Assembly (NCBI GenBank): GCA_016584305.1
Contig: JACEEZ010006417.1
Location: forward strand, 201,003 to 265,002
Origin: Chionoecetes opilio
Taxonomy: Eukaryota > Arthropoda > Malacostraca > Decapoda > Majidae
Reading direction: 5' to 3'
DNA: 64,000 nucleotides
This document shows positions 22,003 through 33,116 of this stretch, one piece after another. The notes below the pieces were generated by a model. The model worked only from the letters and a program-made list of their open reading frames with translations. It did not search any database and was not told the origin of the DNA. Made by a program: the position numbers and the translations under genes. How positions within the stretch are numbered: the stretch's first letter is position 1; each line of letters begins with the position of its first letter.

Positions 22003-22330
22003 CCAGATGAACACCGAACTCACTTTGGTGGACGAAACTATTTTTTTTCTGGTGTGTTTTTATGTGTTGAATGAATCTGCTAACCATTTCTGTCGCAATT
22101 ATTATTATTTTTTTCAGGTAAAGGTTAGTTTGTGTTTTTTTTTATAGTTAGGTAAAGGATAGGTTAGGTTAGGTTAGGTTTAGGTTTAAAAAAGATTCCT
22201 GTCATCTTTGCAAAAAATAATAATAATAATAATTGCGACAGAAACGGTTATTAGATTCATTCAAAACACATCAAAACACACCAGAAAACAAATAGTTTCG
22301 TTCACCAAAGTGAGTTCTGTGTTCATCTGG
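22003..22330 (+). mobile_element. Long-TIR MITE, CCAGATGAACACCG family
   Basis: A 328-bp element with TIRs of about 110 bp: CCAGATGAACACCGAACTCA at the left and TGAGTTCTGTGTTCATCTGG at the right, including CACTTTGGTGGACGAAACTA and its complement. The centre holds TTAGG repeats. Copies at 50450 and 54748. The target duplication is not readable. Confidence 0.8.
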
Positions 22331-22647
22331 ATATTTAGCCAGACTAGACAGTGGAAGGCCGGACTATGGCGTGCCGGGCCTGCTGGCGCTCACACTGACG
22401 CCTTGTGGCTCGGTTCTTTCATTTTTTACATTTCTTGTTGCGTCAGAAAGGTGATGTTGAGAAGCACGTGGCTCTCTGTGTGCTGACTGTCACCACTGTT
22501 GCAGGTGCTGAGGTCACAGTCCAAGCCGGCTGCTCCGCCCGGCACTGACCCGGCTCCCTCAGGCATCCCCGAGGGTTCCCGCAGGACCGGTCATCGCGTG
22601 CTGGTGGGAGTGTTGCTGCGGTGGAGGCTGTGGGGCCGGGCAGCAGC
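22331..22647 (+). promoter_or_regulatory. 5' flank and probable 5' UTR of zinc-finger gene
   Basis: Homology with the leader at 51243-51427 begins near 22467. TGTCACCACTGTTGCAG at 22487-22503 could be an intron acceptor. An in-frame TGA at 22546-22548 with no ATG between it and 22648 fixes the start codon. No TATA box was recognised. Confidence 0.5.
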
Positions 22648-23337
22648 ATGAGTGGCCGGGAGCAGCAGGATCAGTCTGCCTCAGGGGTGGGGAGGCACAG
22701 GGGTGATGGCAAGAATCACCTGGAGGCAGGCAGCTCAGGCCACAAGGCACACAGTGAGCTGAAGTGCCAGCAGTGTGACAAAACATTCAAATACAAGAGT
22801 CTGCTTGAGAATCATTCAGTGATACACAGTGGTGTTAAGAATTATGAATGTTTAGAGTGTGGGAAAAGATTTGCTACAAAGAGTCACCTCACCACACACA
22901 CCCTGATACACAGTGGTGTTAAGAATTATGAATGTTTAGAGTGTGGGAAAAGATTTGCTAGAAAGGGTGACCTCACCACACACACCCTGACACACAGTGG
23001 TGTTAAGAATTATGAATGTTTAGAGTGTGGGAAAAGAATTGCTACAAAGAGTCACCTCACCAAACACACCCTGATACACAGTGGTGTTAAGAATTATGAA
23101 TGTTTAGAGTGTGGGAAAAGATTTCCTGAAAAGGGTCACCTCACCAGGCACACCCTGAGACACAGTGGTGTTAAGAATTATGAATGCCTAGAGTGTGGGA
23201 AAAGGTTTTATACCAGTGATGAACTCAACACACACACCTTTAGACACACTGGCTTGCGGGAGTTCAAGTGTGATATTTGTAGCAAGTGTTTCAAGACAAA
23301 GGGTGATATTGCCAGCCACATGAAGGTCCACTTTTGA
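22648..23337 (+). CDS. C2H2 zinc-finger protein, seven fingers
   Basis: A 229-residue protein of the same build as the block 1 and block 2 genes: 39-residue polar leader, then fingers at residues 40, 68, 96, 124, 152, 180 and 208. Helix residues -1 to 6 read YKSLLEN, TKSHLTT, RKGDLTT, TKSHLTK, EKGHLTR, TSDELNT, TKGDIAS, so DNA specificity should differ from its paralogues while the framework is almost unchanged. Finger 4 has Ile where the core Phe normally sits (GKRIATK), which may weaken it. Linkers are HSGVKN. The ATG at 22648 is supported by an upstream in-frame stop. Probably a nuclear DNA-binding protein; target unknown. It is opposite in orientation to the copies at 8974 and 32427. Confidence 0.9.
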   Translation: MSGREQQDQSASGVGRHRGDGKNHLEAGSSGHKAHSELKCQQCDKTFKYKSLLENHSVIHSGVKNYECLECGKRFATKSHLTTHTLIHSGVKNYECLECGKRFARKGDLTTHTLTHSGVKNYECLECGKRIATKSHLTKHTLIHSGVKNYECLECGKRFPEKGHLTRHTLRHSGVKNYECLECGKRFYTSDELNTHTFRHTGLREFKCDICSKCFKTKGDIASHMKVHF

Positions 23338-23525
23338 GGTGGTGTGTTGTGTGGACAAGTGTGGTTGTACCCGTGCCTGTGGGAGTGTGTCCTGTGTGGC
23401 AATGGGTGGTGGTGGTGGTGGTGGTGGGCAGTTAGTTACATGTGTGGTGGCAGCCGTGCCCTTGTGTTCTGTGAGGGAGTAATGGCCCCAGCAGTTGTGG
23501 GGTTGGCAGTGCAGGTGTGACTTGC

Positions 23526-23531
23526 AATAAA
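23526..23531 (+). terminator. Polyadenylation signal AATAAA
   Basis: AATAAA 189 bp after the stop codon, followed by a GT-rich stretch (TGTGTGCTTGG and TTTGTTTGTGT), as expected downstream of a cleavage site. Confidence 0.6.
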
Positions 23532-23849
23532 TGTGTGCTTGGTAAAACCTTTGTTTGTGTCTATCTTCAGGCTTGATGTCACACTTGTTTGGTCATTTCC
23601 TTTCCTTGCCACAGTCAGAGCTGTCTTTGCCTTCACCTGCCTCGCCAAGAGTCTTCATAACATTGCATTGCTTCTTTATAGCCTCATGATTCTCCTCCTG
23701 AAAGATTTGCTCCAAACATTTCTGAAGGGTCACAAAAAGAAATCTTAAAACACCATTACAACACAACTCACCGAGACTTCTATTATTGAAAAACACGCTA
23801 GATACAATAGCCATTAAAAGGTATGTATATATCGTATAAAAGTGAAGTC
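23532..23849. other. Downstream spacer
   Basis: Nothing further recognised; a (GGT)n tract lies just upstream at about 23405-23428 in the 3' UTR. Confidence 0.5.
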
Positions 23850-24093
23850 CCGTAGATATCACTATAGTCGCCGGTCACTTGACACTGCACTAATGTCGCC
23901 AGGCACCATATATTACTAATGTTAGCAACACGTGCCACTGAGGACACATACACAGTAGTTTATGTTATGTACATCACACTACATGTCTTCAGTGGCACAT
24001 AAAAGTTTGTAGTGATGCTAAAATTTGTAATATATTGTGCCTGGCGACATTAGTGCAGTGGCAAGTGACTGGCGACTACAGTGTTATCTACGG
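23850..24093. mobile_element. mariner-like MITE, GTAGATAACACTATAGTCGC family, copy 1
   Basis: TIRs of about 100 bp: CCGTAGATATCACTATAGTC at the left, GTGTTATCTACGG then TA at the right. Both arms hold CACTAATGTCGCCAGGCAC or its complement. A TA target and CMGTAG terminus fit Tc1/mariner-type MITEs. Confidence 0.72.
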
Positions 24094-24099
24094 TAAATA

Positions 24100-24395
24100 A
24101 GTAATGGAATCCCGGCTAGCCCTTGTTGAGATAGTAATGCAGAGAAATGAGTATTTATGAAAGAGCCTTGTGTGTGTGTGTGTGTGTAAAGGTACAGAGG
24201 AATTACCATGCCCGATATACAAGGGAAGAACAGAGGCACGGCAACTCAAAGGTAGAGTTAATGGCAGCATGTGGGTGTTCTTAGGCCACTCCACGGTGCA
24301 GAAAGATTTTGGTTTTCTTCGGGGATCGAACTCGAGTCGCCTCGAACGCCACTCAGAGACGCTGACCACTCTGCCACCAATAGTATGATGAGGGC
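24100..24395 (-). mobile_element. tRNA-derived SINE
   Basis: On the minus strand, box A GTGGCAGAGTGGTCAGC (24361-24377) and box B GAGTTCGATCCCC (24321-24333) are correctly spaced for a tRNA-Ser-like head of a SINE. A 200-bp unrelated body follows toward lower coordinates and includes a (CA)n tract (24170-24187). It is not a functional tRNA: there is no paired acceptor stem. Confidence 0.6.
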
Positions 24396-24411
24396 GTGGA
24401 CTGATAGTTAA

Positions 24412-24613
24412 CCTTGAGGCCCAGACCGTAATCTCCATTGTAATTTGGGTCACATTAGATGATTTTTTAGTGAATATAAGTAATATTTTATAGATACGGC
24501 CTGCTTAGTATTCTTGTCCACTAAATAATTTTTTATATTCAGTTACTTTTCGTAATTTTATGGCTCGACAACACAATATTTGATAGCCAAGGAAAGATCT
24601 GGGCGTGAAGGGG
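24412..24613 (+). mobile_element. piggyBac-like MITE, copy with eroded 5' end
   Basis: TTAA at 24408-24411, then CCTTGAGGCCCAGA (two Cs lost) through TCTGGGCGTGAAGGGG; right flank CTAA is a mutated TTAA. The interior is alignable with the 4550 copy. Confidence 0.72.
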
Positions 24614-25227
24614 CTAATGGGTGAATGGGATGTATCCTTTTAATCTATCCATGAATATGCTCCGAGAAAGTGGGTCTTGAATCTGGGGAGGAATAGCGTT
24701 CCAGACTACAGGGCCATATCAAGAATAAAGATAATTACCAATACTACGGCAGTGCGAAGGGAAGCCAGGTTGGCGGGGCGGGGCGGGGCGGGCAGCCCCA
24801 CACCTGTAAACAAACATTGATTTCCAACAAAAACGAGTGGTTAGCAAAATGTTGAGATTAGTGTTGTAGGCTTGGTGCCTTTATGCATTTGTTAAAGTTC
24901 TTGAGTCCCTTCCCGCCCTTATTAGTAGGGGGGTTTTCTCTCCAGACCTTCACCGGTCCCTGCAGATACCTCTAGAACGTAATTTTGAAGTGGGGGAGAT
25001 GCCCCCTTACCCCCCAGGAGGGCGCTATCAGAAATAGGAAGTTGCCATACAATGATTATGCCACCATTACAACCTAACCTCATTATGACGTCACCTTACC
25101 TGTTACCTGTATAACAGTCGCGGCAGTTCAAACCCATCATATAAAGTTTCTTGCCATCAAATGTGGAAATAGTTTTGAGGTGTATTTGGTGCCAAAGACA
25201 AAAATTGCCCCGCCTGCCAACCTTGTA
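24614..25227. other. Spacer with inverted dispersed repeat
   Basis: GGGGC repeats at about 24774-24795. The stretch 24905-25010 is an inverted relative of 21400-21500. No coding exon supported. Confidence 0.5.
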
Positions 25228-25229
25228 TA

Positions 25230-25856
25230 CAGTAGATAACACTATAGTCGCCAGTCACTCACCACTGCACTAATGTCGCCAGGCACAATATATTACGAAT
25301 TTTAGCATCACTACAGACTTTTATGTGCCACTGAAGACATGTAGTGTGATGTACATAATATAAATCAAGTCTGTCTAGGCGTCCAGCCTCTGGCGCCTTT
25401 GCTTGTGGCTCAGGTCTTGCGGCGGGAACGGGGCAGCGAGCTCAAAGTGCTTTTAAAATACCTAGTCTACAGAAGTTACCGAAGTCTACAACAAGCAACA
25501 GAAGTTATTGTAAAACCTAAGTTTATTTAGCACTAATTACATCATTACGCTAATTACTCATTAAGGGCTTGTTCTATGCAAAAAGTGTTTCTCAGACCCC
25601 CATTGATTTTGACAGCACTACTTGCATGTCAAATTTCAGCTCAATCCGACAATGTTTAGGGGTAGTTATTAACTCTTTGGCTTACGAATGGTTCCACTCC
25701 CCGTACGCGAATGAGTCTTGTGGTCAGTAGCCAACTACTGTGCATGCGTCTTCAGTGGCACATACAAGTCTGTAATGATGCTAAAATTTGTAATATATTG
25801 TGCCTGGCGACATTAGTGCAGTGGCGAGTGACTGGCGACTATAGTGTTATCTACGG
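25230..25856. mobile_element. mariner-like MITE, copy 2 with internal insert
   Basis: Flanked by TA on both sides, with ends CAGTAGATAACACTATAGTC and GTGTTATCTACGG. TIRs align with the 23850 copy, but the middle contains about 370 bp (roughly 25375-25745) missing there. The insert has no coding capacity and no clear ends. Confidence 0.75.
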
Positions 25857-26165
25857 TAGTGGACTGGGAGATTGGTTCATAGGGTAGATGGAAGGGTCGT
25901 GCCTACGTAGGAGTCAAAATGATGACGATGGGGGGTTAAATGCCTCATCACACACGCTGACACATACATACACACAAGCTCCTCTCTCTCTCTCTCTCTC
26001 TCTCCTGTCTGTCGATCTGTTTTATCTCTATTCTCATCTTGCATACTTACTTATCTCTCTTCCTCCTTCTTGGACAACTCGCCCTCAAGCAAAAAAATAA
26101 AAAAATATTAAAAATCGAAAAATATAAAAAATCACCAAATATATAAAATCACTAAATACACTTTT
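25857..26165. other. Spacer with (CT)n tract
   Basis: (CT)n at about 25981-26003 and an AT-rich tail from 26085. No gene recognised. Confidence 0.55.
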
Positions 26166-26169
26166 GAGT

Positions 26170-27961
26170 GCACTGATAACCGCCATGGTACACTCGGGAG
26201 TAAATTATACTTTTCTTGGGAAAAAATCTACACTTTTGGGTGTGGGTGGTGCTTGGCAGGTCCTGGGGCATCAGCGCGCCTGCATCCTGTCTTTTCATAC
26301 ATACGTAAATGTTTGTTTTCCATTAATTCTCATCTCATTCAGTATTCATAGCATAAAGATCATATGCAAATAATGCTGTTTTCAATTAGGCGTAGTAATG
26401 ATACTTTGATGGCATGTATACAGACAGCTACACATGGAAGTAGGAGTTCATGAATAATTAAATTCTCCAGCGACATCTGAAATCTTATTCGCATCCTTGG
26501 CATGGATACATAGCGTCCGAATTTTCGTTGATGATTGCTGGCTAGCGCTAAAACTGGTGTATTATTGCTATAGTGTAGTCAAATACTTAAATATATTCAT
26601 GAGTGATATTACATATGCAATAGATATGTATAAATTTGGTATATTGTCATATCACACAAAAAAGAGCTTTTAGAGAACCTATCGCAGGGCACGAATACGA
26701 ACACTTCATCAGTCTGATTCAGCTCCAACACGGTAGGAAGCCTCTCCAAGACTACACACCCGTTGTGTGTAACCCATCACACACCCGCCCACCACACACA
26801 CCCACCCACTACACACCCATCACACACCCGCCCATCACACACCCGCCCACCACACATGCACCCATCACACACCGCCCACCACACACCTGTCACACACCCG
26901 CCCACATGACCCACAGATGTTATGCCTGACCTCAACCAGACAACCATGTGTGGCCTACCTAAAAGTCAAGATTCACGAGGAATAGGAGGCTGCGGCGTTT
27001 CACAGCCACAGATATCATGGCAGTTTATCCACAACATTCGATCATTTCGAGATGAAGGAGACATTCACTACGTTAATACGCGAGTATTATCAACATGAGA
27101 GGATGGTAAAGGGGCGAGATGCACTGGAGGATGAATCACAACCAGCATTCATGGAAGTTTAGGCAAAGAATAATGGGTCTATAAGGCAACGTGGATGTAG
27201 GTACACGTAGCCTACACACAGGTCCATGCAAGCATTAAACATCCTCCACGCACATCGTGAAATGGCTGTGTAGCAAATAGATATTCAAATAACATTTTCA
27301 TAGCGCCCTAAACATTTCAGTTTGATATCATGCAAGTCCATCTATAAGTTAGAAAACAATGCTAGGCCATTCTAAGAGCTCAAAACAATTAGATATTGAT
27401 GTGTAATACAGACAATCACGCTACTACTCTTTGCTGTGCCTTCAATAATGTCAACCTTAACGATGTTCCTTGAGCCTCGGTAAGAGGTCATGCAGTGTAC
27501 GACACTTTTACTCACAATTGTATTGTTACTTACAATACTATATCATGCATAAACAATTAGCGGTAGACATTACGAATATCGTTAAAAATGCTATAAACAA
27601 ATCAGGTTTATCTTTTCTGAGCACTTGCCAGCAAAAATGATTAAGGTGTGACCAAAACAGTTCCTTGCTAACACCTCTCATGTTCTTTAAAATACGTGTT
27701 TTGGCATCCAACCACGATCGTTCTATGCCTTGAGTGTTTGCTCCTGTTACTGGATCCACGTCATTTTCTTGGTGATTCACTGTACTATGGCGATAACCCA
27801 GATTATTTAAGTTTTCATATGCAGGCCATTCATCAGCGAATCACTGAACCGGCTTCACATTCCCGCTGAATGATGGGAATCACAGTATTTCTGCAACGCC
27901 GTGCCACATGAAAATAACGGCAATCAGAGCCTTGCTTGAGGCCAAATACCCAAGGCCCATC
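26170..27961 (-). mobile_element. Merlin-like DNA transposon relic
   Basis: Read on the minus strand: transposase C-terminal half (27961-27538), then about 1.3 kb that aligns with the interior of the two 1.5-kb elements at 43602 and 45123, including the word FREPIAGHEYEHFIS near 26650-26710 and a CACACCC-rich minisatellite (26760-26905). The transposase N-terminus is cut off by the 25-bp array at 27962. The outer terminal repeat was not resolved. Confidence 0.6.
27538..27961 (-). pseudogene. Merlin/IS1595-type transposase fragment, frameshifted
   Basis: Minus-strand frames contain GPWVFGLKQGSDCRYFHVAR, then after a one-base shift ADEWPAYENLNNLGYRHSTV and DVDPVTGANTQGIERSW. The motifs W-V-F-G, S/A-D-E-W-x-A-Y, and DPVTGANTQ-x-IE-x-W are characteristic of the ISXO2-like DDE domain shared by IS1595-type bacterial elements and eukaryotic Merlin transposases; the acidic residues D (of DEW) and E (of IERSW) are candidate catalytic positions. 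A stop pair occurs just before ADEW in the first frame, so the gene is broken. The N-terminal zinc-binding region is missing. The reading frame ends with a stop at 27538. Confidence 0.78.
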
Positions 27962-28560
27962 GCTTCCCTGTTACCTACCTGACCTATGACCTGTGTTACC
28001 TACCTGACCTATGAACTGTGTTACCTACCTGACCTATGACCTGTGTTAGCTACCTGACCTATGACCTGTGTTACCTACCTGACCTATGACCTGTGTTAGC
28101 TACCTGACCTATGAACTGTGTTAGCTACCTGACCTATGACCTGTGTTAGCTACCTGACCTATGACCTGTGTTACCTACCTGACCTATGACCTGTGTTACC
28201 TACCTGACCTATGACCTGTGTTAGCTACCTGACCTATGACCTGTGTTACCTACCTGACCTATGACCTGTGTTACCTACCTGACCTATGACCTGTGTTACC
28301 TACCTGACCTATGACCTGTGTTACCTACCTGACCTATGACCTGTGTTACCTACCTGACCTATGACCTGTGTTACCTACCTGACCTATGACCTGTGTTACC
28401 TACCTGACCTATGACCTGTGTTAGCCTACCTGACCTATGACCTGTGTTACCTACCTGACCTATGACCTGTGTTACCTACCTGACCTATGACCTGTGTTAG
28501 CTACCTGACCTATGACCTGTGTTAGCTACCTGACCTATGACCTGTGTTACTACCTGACCT
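27962..28560. repeat. 25-bp tandem array (GACCTATGACCTGTGTTACC)
   Basis: About 24 units of 25 bp with C/G (TTACC/TTAGC) and GAC/GAA variants. It truncates the Merlin-like transposase. Confidence 0.95.
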
Positions 28561-28884
28561 ATGACATGTGACCTGGGACCTGACAAGCCTGTGCAGTACT
28601 CGTGACCTGTGACCATGGTAGCACCGACCATTGACCTGGTCTACCTGCGTATGAGCATGACGTAAAGTACTAAGCACCTCTGATGTCAGTAGGGTGGGAC
28701 GCGTGTGGAACCAGTGTGATGCGAATACACCCACACCATCTGTAGACGCGGGCTACTAGCGGTAGAACGCACGGACCAAGTAGCAACCCGTGAATTCTTA
28801 CGTCCAGCGTTCCTTACGAAGATCAATGATTCTAGCACTGCAGAAGTTTCACCACCTCGATTTGTCCGGACTACATATGCGGGA
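28561..28884. other. Unassigned, indel-rich spacer
   Basis: The 25-bp unit decays to about 28620. Beyond that nothing is recognisable. Confidence 0.45.
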
Positions 28885-29660
28885 ACTGGTCCGTGGAGTA
28901 ATAGTCCGTGAGCATGCTGCCATGCGGAGTGCAGACATGAAATATCAATAGTAAGAGACGTCCTGCCTCAGAGCATGGGAGTATGACTTAGAGGTGTTGC
29001 AGGAACAGTGAGTAGTCAGTGCCCAAGTAACATACGTCCGCTGAGCATGCTGCCACCTGGCGGGAGGCAGCAGAAGTAGTTCAATAGTCTCAGAGACGTT
29101 CCTGACCAGGGCAGTGGGAGTCAGGGGACTAACGGAGGCTGTGCAGGTGAACCGTGAGTGTTGTGTGCCAAATGTAACAATACGACCGTGAGCATGCTGC
29201 CACCTGGCGGGAGGCAGCAGAATGGTTCAATAGTCTCAGAGCGTTCTGCACCAGGGGCAGTGGGGTCGGGAGACTAACGAGCTGTGCAGTGAACACGTGA
29301 TGTTGTGTCCAAATGTAAACAATAGACCGCTGACATGCTGCCATCTGCGGAGGCAGCAGAATGGATTCAATAGTTCTTAGAGACGTTCGCACCATGACAA
29401 GTGGGGGTCGGGACTACGGTAGGCTCTGTGCAGGTGAACCGTGAATGTGTGTCCATAATTGTAAACAATACGACCGACTGATGCATGCGCACCTGGCAGG
29501 GAGTGCAGCAGACAAGTGAGTCAATGTCTCATGAGAGTTCCTGCAGTGGTCATGACGGACTGTGCAGGATAAAACCGTGTTGTTGTGGCCAAATGTAAAC
29601 AATACGACGTGATGTGCATCGAGGGAGGCGCGGTACATGACAGGGTGAAGAGAGTCTAAT
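28885..29660. repeat. ~145-bp noisy tandem repeat
   Basis: GAGCATGCTGCCACCTGGCG and its variants recur near 28912, 29043, 29190, 29332, 29480 and about 29620, each followed by GGCAGCAGAA and a CAATAGTCTCAGAG-type stretch. Copies differ by many indels. Confidence 0.8.
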
Positions 29661-29671
29661 CGTTTTATAGC

Positions 29672-31060
29672 AAGTATCACTAAGTGGTATCATATGCTCC
29701 GTTCAGTGAAACTTGAAATATGCTCATTCGAATAACGAAACTTATCATGCAGCATTTGGCCAAGTTTGAAGACAAGATCTTACTTTGTACGATTTTTTTA
29801 TGGGCGTTTTGCAAACTAATTTCATTCTCATAAAGTCATGCATTTGCTTAAACTGTACAAATTCAAGTATGATTTAGCGCAAGTATGCTTAAATTTACCA
29901 TAAGCATTTGATAATTAGTTTAATGAATATTTGGACAATGTTTAATGTCCTAAACTGTAACGACCAGCGCCAGGCATTTCAACGTATAAAAAAAAAAAAA
30001 ATAATAATTCTTGGACTCAGACATATTCCCGGACCTCGGATTTTGTCCGGCAAATCCGATATCCGGGAAATCGAGGTTTGTGTGTATGTTTGTAGTGATG
30101 GTGAGCCCGCTCATGAACTTGAAGTTGATGTTGAATTGTTCTTCACTCACTCTCTCTATATAATATTATATAGGGTCCAGGTACACACGTAACACGTCGC
30201 TCCCTTTTTAAGTAGTATATTGAAATAAGATGTATACAAGGATGTACAGAGGACACTGAAGTGACCAGTGGCGAGTACAATTGGATCCTGACTCATTCTC
30301 CTGAGGTCACGGGGTCAGGATCAAAACCCCGGTTATGGGGGCGTGACTTTTAGAGAAGAGGACGCAGAGTAACAAAGGAGAGGAAAGGAAGGAGGAGTTG
30401 AAATTCCTATAGCCAATCACTAAAATATAAATGGCAGGAGGAAAAGTTGTAGCCAATGACAGTTGAATGACTGAGTAGCAGAGGTGGGCGAGAGCGATAC
30501 TTAGTGCGATACTATCGCAAAAATAGTCTGGCAGTACAGCAGTCTGGCACAAGACTTCCAAGTAGTGGAGTATAAGTAGCACAACTCAAGTATCGCTTAA
30601 ATTTCCCGCTATACTTCAAGACCACCTTTATATTGTAAATAAAACATTTCAGTTTAAAAATAAATATATGACAATGTTTTAATGTGCCTAAACTGTAGTT
30701 TAAGTAAAATGGATCTTTTTTTGGCTAATACAGTGTTTTCTTAGGTAGCAAAGTATCGCAAAGCAAAATTTTTGGTATCTCAGTATTGCTTCCGTTCAGT
30801 GAAACTTGAAATATGGCTCCGATTCCCCTGAGATTTTTACACGATAAACTACATTATCATGCAGCATTCCTGGCCAAGTTTGAAGACGATAGGATTCTTA
30901 CTTTGTTTACATGAATATTTTTTTATTATATTTGGGCGTTTTTTGCAAACTTTAATTTCTATCTCCTTCCTCATAAAAGATCATCTGTCAATTTGCTTTA
31001 TACCACTCGATAACACAATCACTCCTCTACATTTTCAAGTATGATTTTAGCTGTCGCAGT
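29672..31060. repeat. Partial duplication of an AT-rich segment
   Basis: 29699-29890 is a shortened, indel-rich version of 30792-31060 (CCGTTCAGTGAAACTTGAAA at the start of both). 29890-29965 resembles 30585-30700 (GACAATGTTTTAATGTG). The order implies two tandem copies of a larger unit. Between them, 30030-30077 (CCTCGGATTTTGTCCGG and CCGGGAAATCGAGG) resembles a Tigger-type terminus, and CAGAGGTGGGC at 30480 resembles a hAT end. No gene recognised. Confidence 0.6.
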
Positions 31061-31724
31061 GAAATTGGATTTTTAGCAATTTTTTTTCATGTCTTACTGA
31101 ATTTTACCATAGATTTTTTCGTTATTAATGTTGCGTGCATTTTGGAGCAATGAACATACTCCAAAAACTGCCTATTGCATGCTTCTGTCAATGCTGCAAT
31201 CAGATTGCGAATAAGTCAAACCGTTTTAGAGAAGATAGAAAATATTCACCACTTATGAGGAAAAAAAGTTATGAGCATTTAAAGTTTATTTGTCCCACTG
31301 ATCTACATTCCCTGCGCTAAACAGCATTCCAGGCATCTATAATTTGTAATTAGAATAAAAACAACCAATTTAGAGCTTTTGGCACCTGGTCCCTTGTTTT
31401 ATATAGACTAGTAGACAAGGATATTACGCGCCCGAAGGTGTTTAGCATTTAAAAAAAAAAAAAAAATCTCGTAAATGTATTTGCTATTATTTGCAAATTT
31501 TTACCCAAATAAAAAAAAAATCAAAGATGAGTAAATGACATGTTTATTCCTCTTAGCAATGCTATATTGTTTATTAAATTCTGTACAATAGTGGCGAGGT
31601 TATTAAAGGAAAACTGGAAAAAGGCAAGTTTTTCAGTGGCGAGGTCTTCTTCCTCTTCTCCCTCACTACTGAGGCCTCCCAGGCCCGGGCCTACTTGGCC
31701 CCCCCTAAATCCGCCTCTGCGTAC
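31061..31724. other. Spacer; hAT-like terminus at its right edge
   Basis: No gene supported. GGCCCCCCCTAAATCCGCCTCTG-type sequence ending at 31719 looks like the complement of a CAGAGGCGGATTTAGG hAT terminus and touches the first unit of the 47-bp array. Poly-A runs near 31450 and 31510. Confidence 0.45.
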
Positions 31725-32035
31725 AGTGCAGTATGTATCAGGAGGCTGCTGCATGCTGCACAGCTATCTACAGTGCAGTATGTATCAGGAGGCTGCTGCA
31801 TGCTGCACAGCTATCTACAGTGCAGTATGTATCAGGAGGCTGCTGCATGCTGCACAGCTATCTACAGTGCAGTATGTATCAGGAGGCTGCTGCATGCTGC
31901 ACAGCTATCTACAGTGCAGTATGTATCAGGAGGCTGCTGCATGCTGCACAGCTATCTACAGTACAGTATGTATCAGGAGGCTGCTGCATGCTGCACAGCT
32001 ATCTACAGTGCAGTATGTATCAGGAGGCTGCTGCA
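31725..32035. repeat. 47-bp tandem array, block 2
   Basis: About 6.5 clean units of the same 47-bp monomer as 7226-8615; the last stops at GGCTGCTGCAAAAGAG. Confidence 0.95.
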
Positions 32036-32426
32036 AAAGAGTGTATCAACTTAGGGAAAACCTTGACATGGAGACAGGACAACACGAGTATACTTCAGGC
32101 CCTGTTTGCCACAACTAGGTAAACACACACACACACGCACACACACACACACACACATGAAGGATGTAAAAAACAGTTTTCCTTATTTGTGTATTCATAT
32201 GTGAAATAAGCTGAACAGTGAAATGGTACAAGCTAAGACTAGGCAAGAGTTTAAGATCCATAAAGACATTTAGATATGAAGACAGGACCTTGCAAGTACA
32301 ACTCACTTTCCAGATATCACAACTAGGTAAATACATGTAACACACTGCCCACCACCACCCATTGCCACACAGGACACACTCCCACAGGCACGGGTACAAC
32401 CACACTTGTCCACACAACACACCACC
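32036..32426. other. 3' flank of the block 2 zinc-finger gene
   Basis: Homologous to 8616-8973. An (AC)n tract lies at 32124-32156. Its cleaner sequence suggests that the block 1 version is corrupted or decayed. Confidence 0.55.
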
Positions 32427-33116
32427 TCAAAAGTGGACCTTCATGTGCCTGGCAATATCAGGCTTTGTCTTGAAACACTTGCTACAAATATCACACTTGA
32501 ACTCCCGCAAGCCAGTGTGTCTAAAGGTGTGTTGGTTGAGTTCATTACAGGTATAAAACCTTTTCCCACACTCTAGGCATTCATGATTCTTAACACCACT
32601 GTGTGTCAGGGTGTGCCTGGTGAGGTTACCCTTTCTAGCAAATCTTTTCCCACACTCTAAACATTCAAAATTCTTAACACCACTGTGTGTCAGGGTGTGT
32701 TCGGTGAGGTTACCCTTTTCAGTGAATCTTTTCCCACACTCTAAACATTCATAATTCTTAACACCACTGTGTTGCAGGGTGTGCGTGGTGAGGTCATCCT
32801 TTCTAGCAAATCTTTTCCCACACTCTAAACATTCATGATTCTTAACACCACTGTGTGTCAGGGTGTGTCTGGTGAGTTCAGTCTTTGTAGCAAATCTTTT
32901 CCCACACTCTAAACATTCATAATTCTTAACACCACTGTGTATCACTGAATGACTCTTGAGCAGACTCTTGTACTTGAATGTTTTGTCACACTGCTGGCAC
33001 TTCAGCTCACTGTGTGCCTTGTGGCCTGAGCTGCCTGCCTCCAGGTGATTCTTGCCATCACCCCTGTGCCTCCCCACCCCTGAGGCAGACTGATCCTGCT
33101 GCTCCCGGCCACTCAT
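32427..33116 (-). CDS. C2H2 zinc-finger protein, seven fingers (block 2)
   Basis: A 229-residue paralogue of the gene at 8974-9663, identical except in fingers 3 and 4: helix residues RKDDLTT (for RKGGLTT) and EKGNLTE (for VKSNLTE), plus Arg for Ile just before the core Phe of finger 3. All seven fingers keep their zinc ligands, with starts at residues 40, 68, 96, 124, 152, 180 and 208. ATG at 33116 is preferred over the in-frame upstream GTG. Role inferred as nuclear sequence-specific DNA binding; the changes sit at base-contacting positions, so the two copies may bind different sites. No AATAAA was recognised downstream. Confidence 0.9.
   Translation of the reverse strand: MSGREQQDQSASGVGRHRGDGKNHLEAGSSGHKAHSELKCQQCDKTFKYKSLLKSHSVIHSGVKNYECLECGKRFATKTELTRHTLTHSGVKNHECLECGKRFARKDDLTTHTLQHSGVKNYECLECGKRFTEKGNLTEHTLTHSGVKNFECLECGKRFARKGNLTRHTLTHSGVKNHECLECGKRFYTCNELNQHTFRHTGLREFKCDICSKCFKTKPDIARHMKVHF

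Noticed and set aside
22621..22647. Upstream GTG as start of the zinc-finger proteins
   Set aside because: GTG is not a usual eukaryotic start; the first ATG after the in-frame TGA is 27 nt downstream and shared by all copies.
24321..24383. Functional tRNA-Ser gene on the minus strand
   Set aside because: Box A and B are present, but there is no paired acceptor stem and it leads into a SINE-like body.
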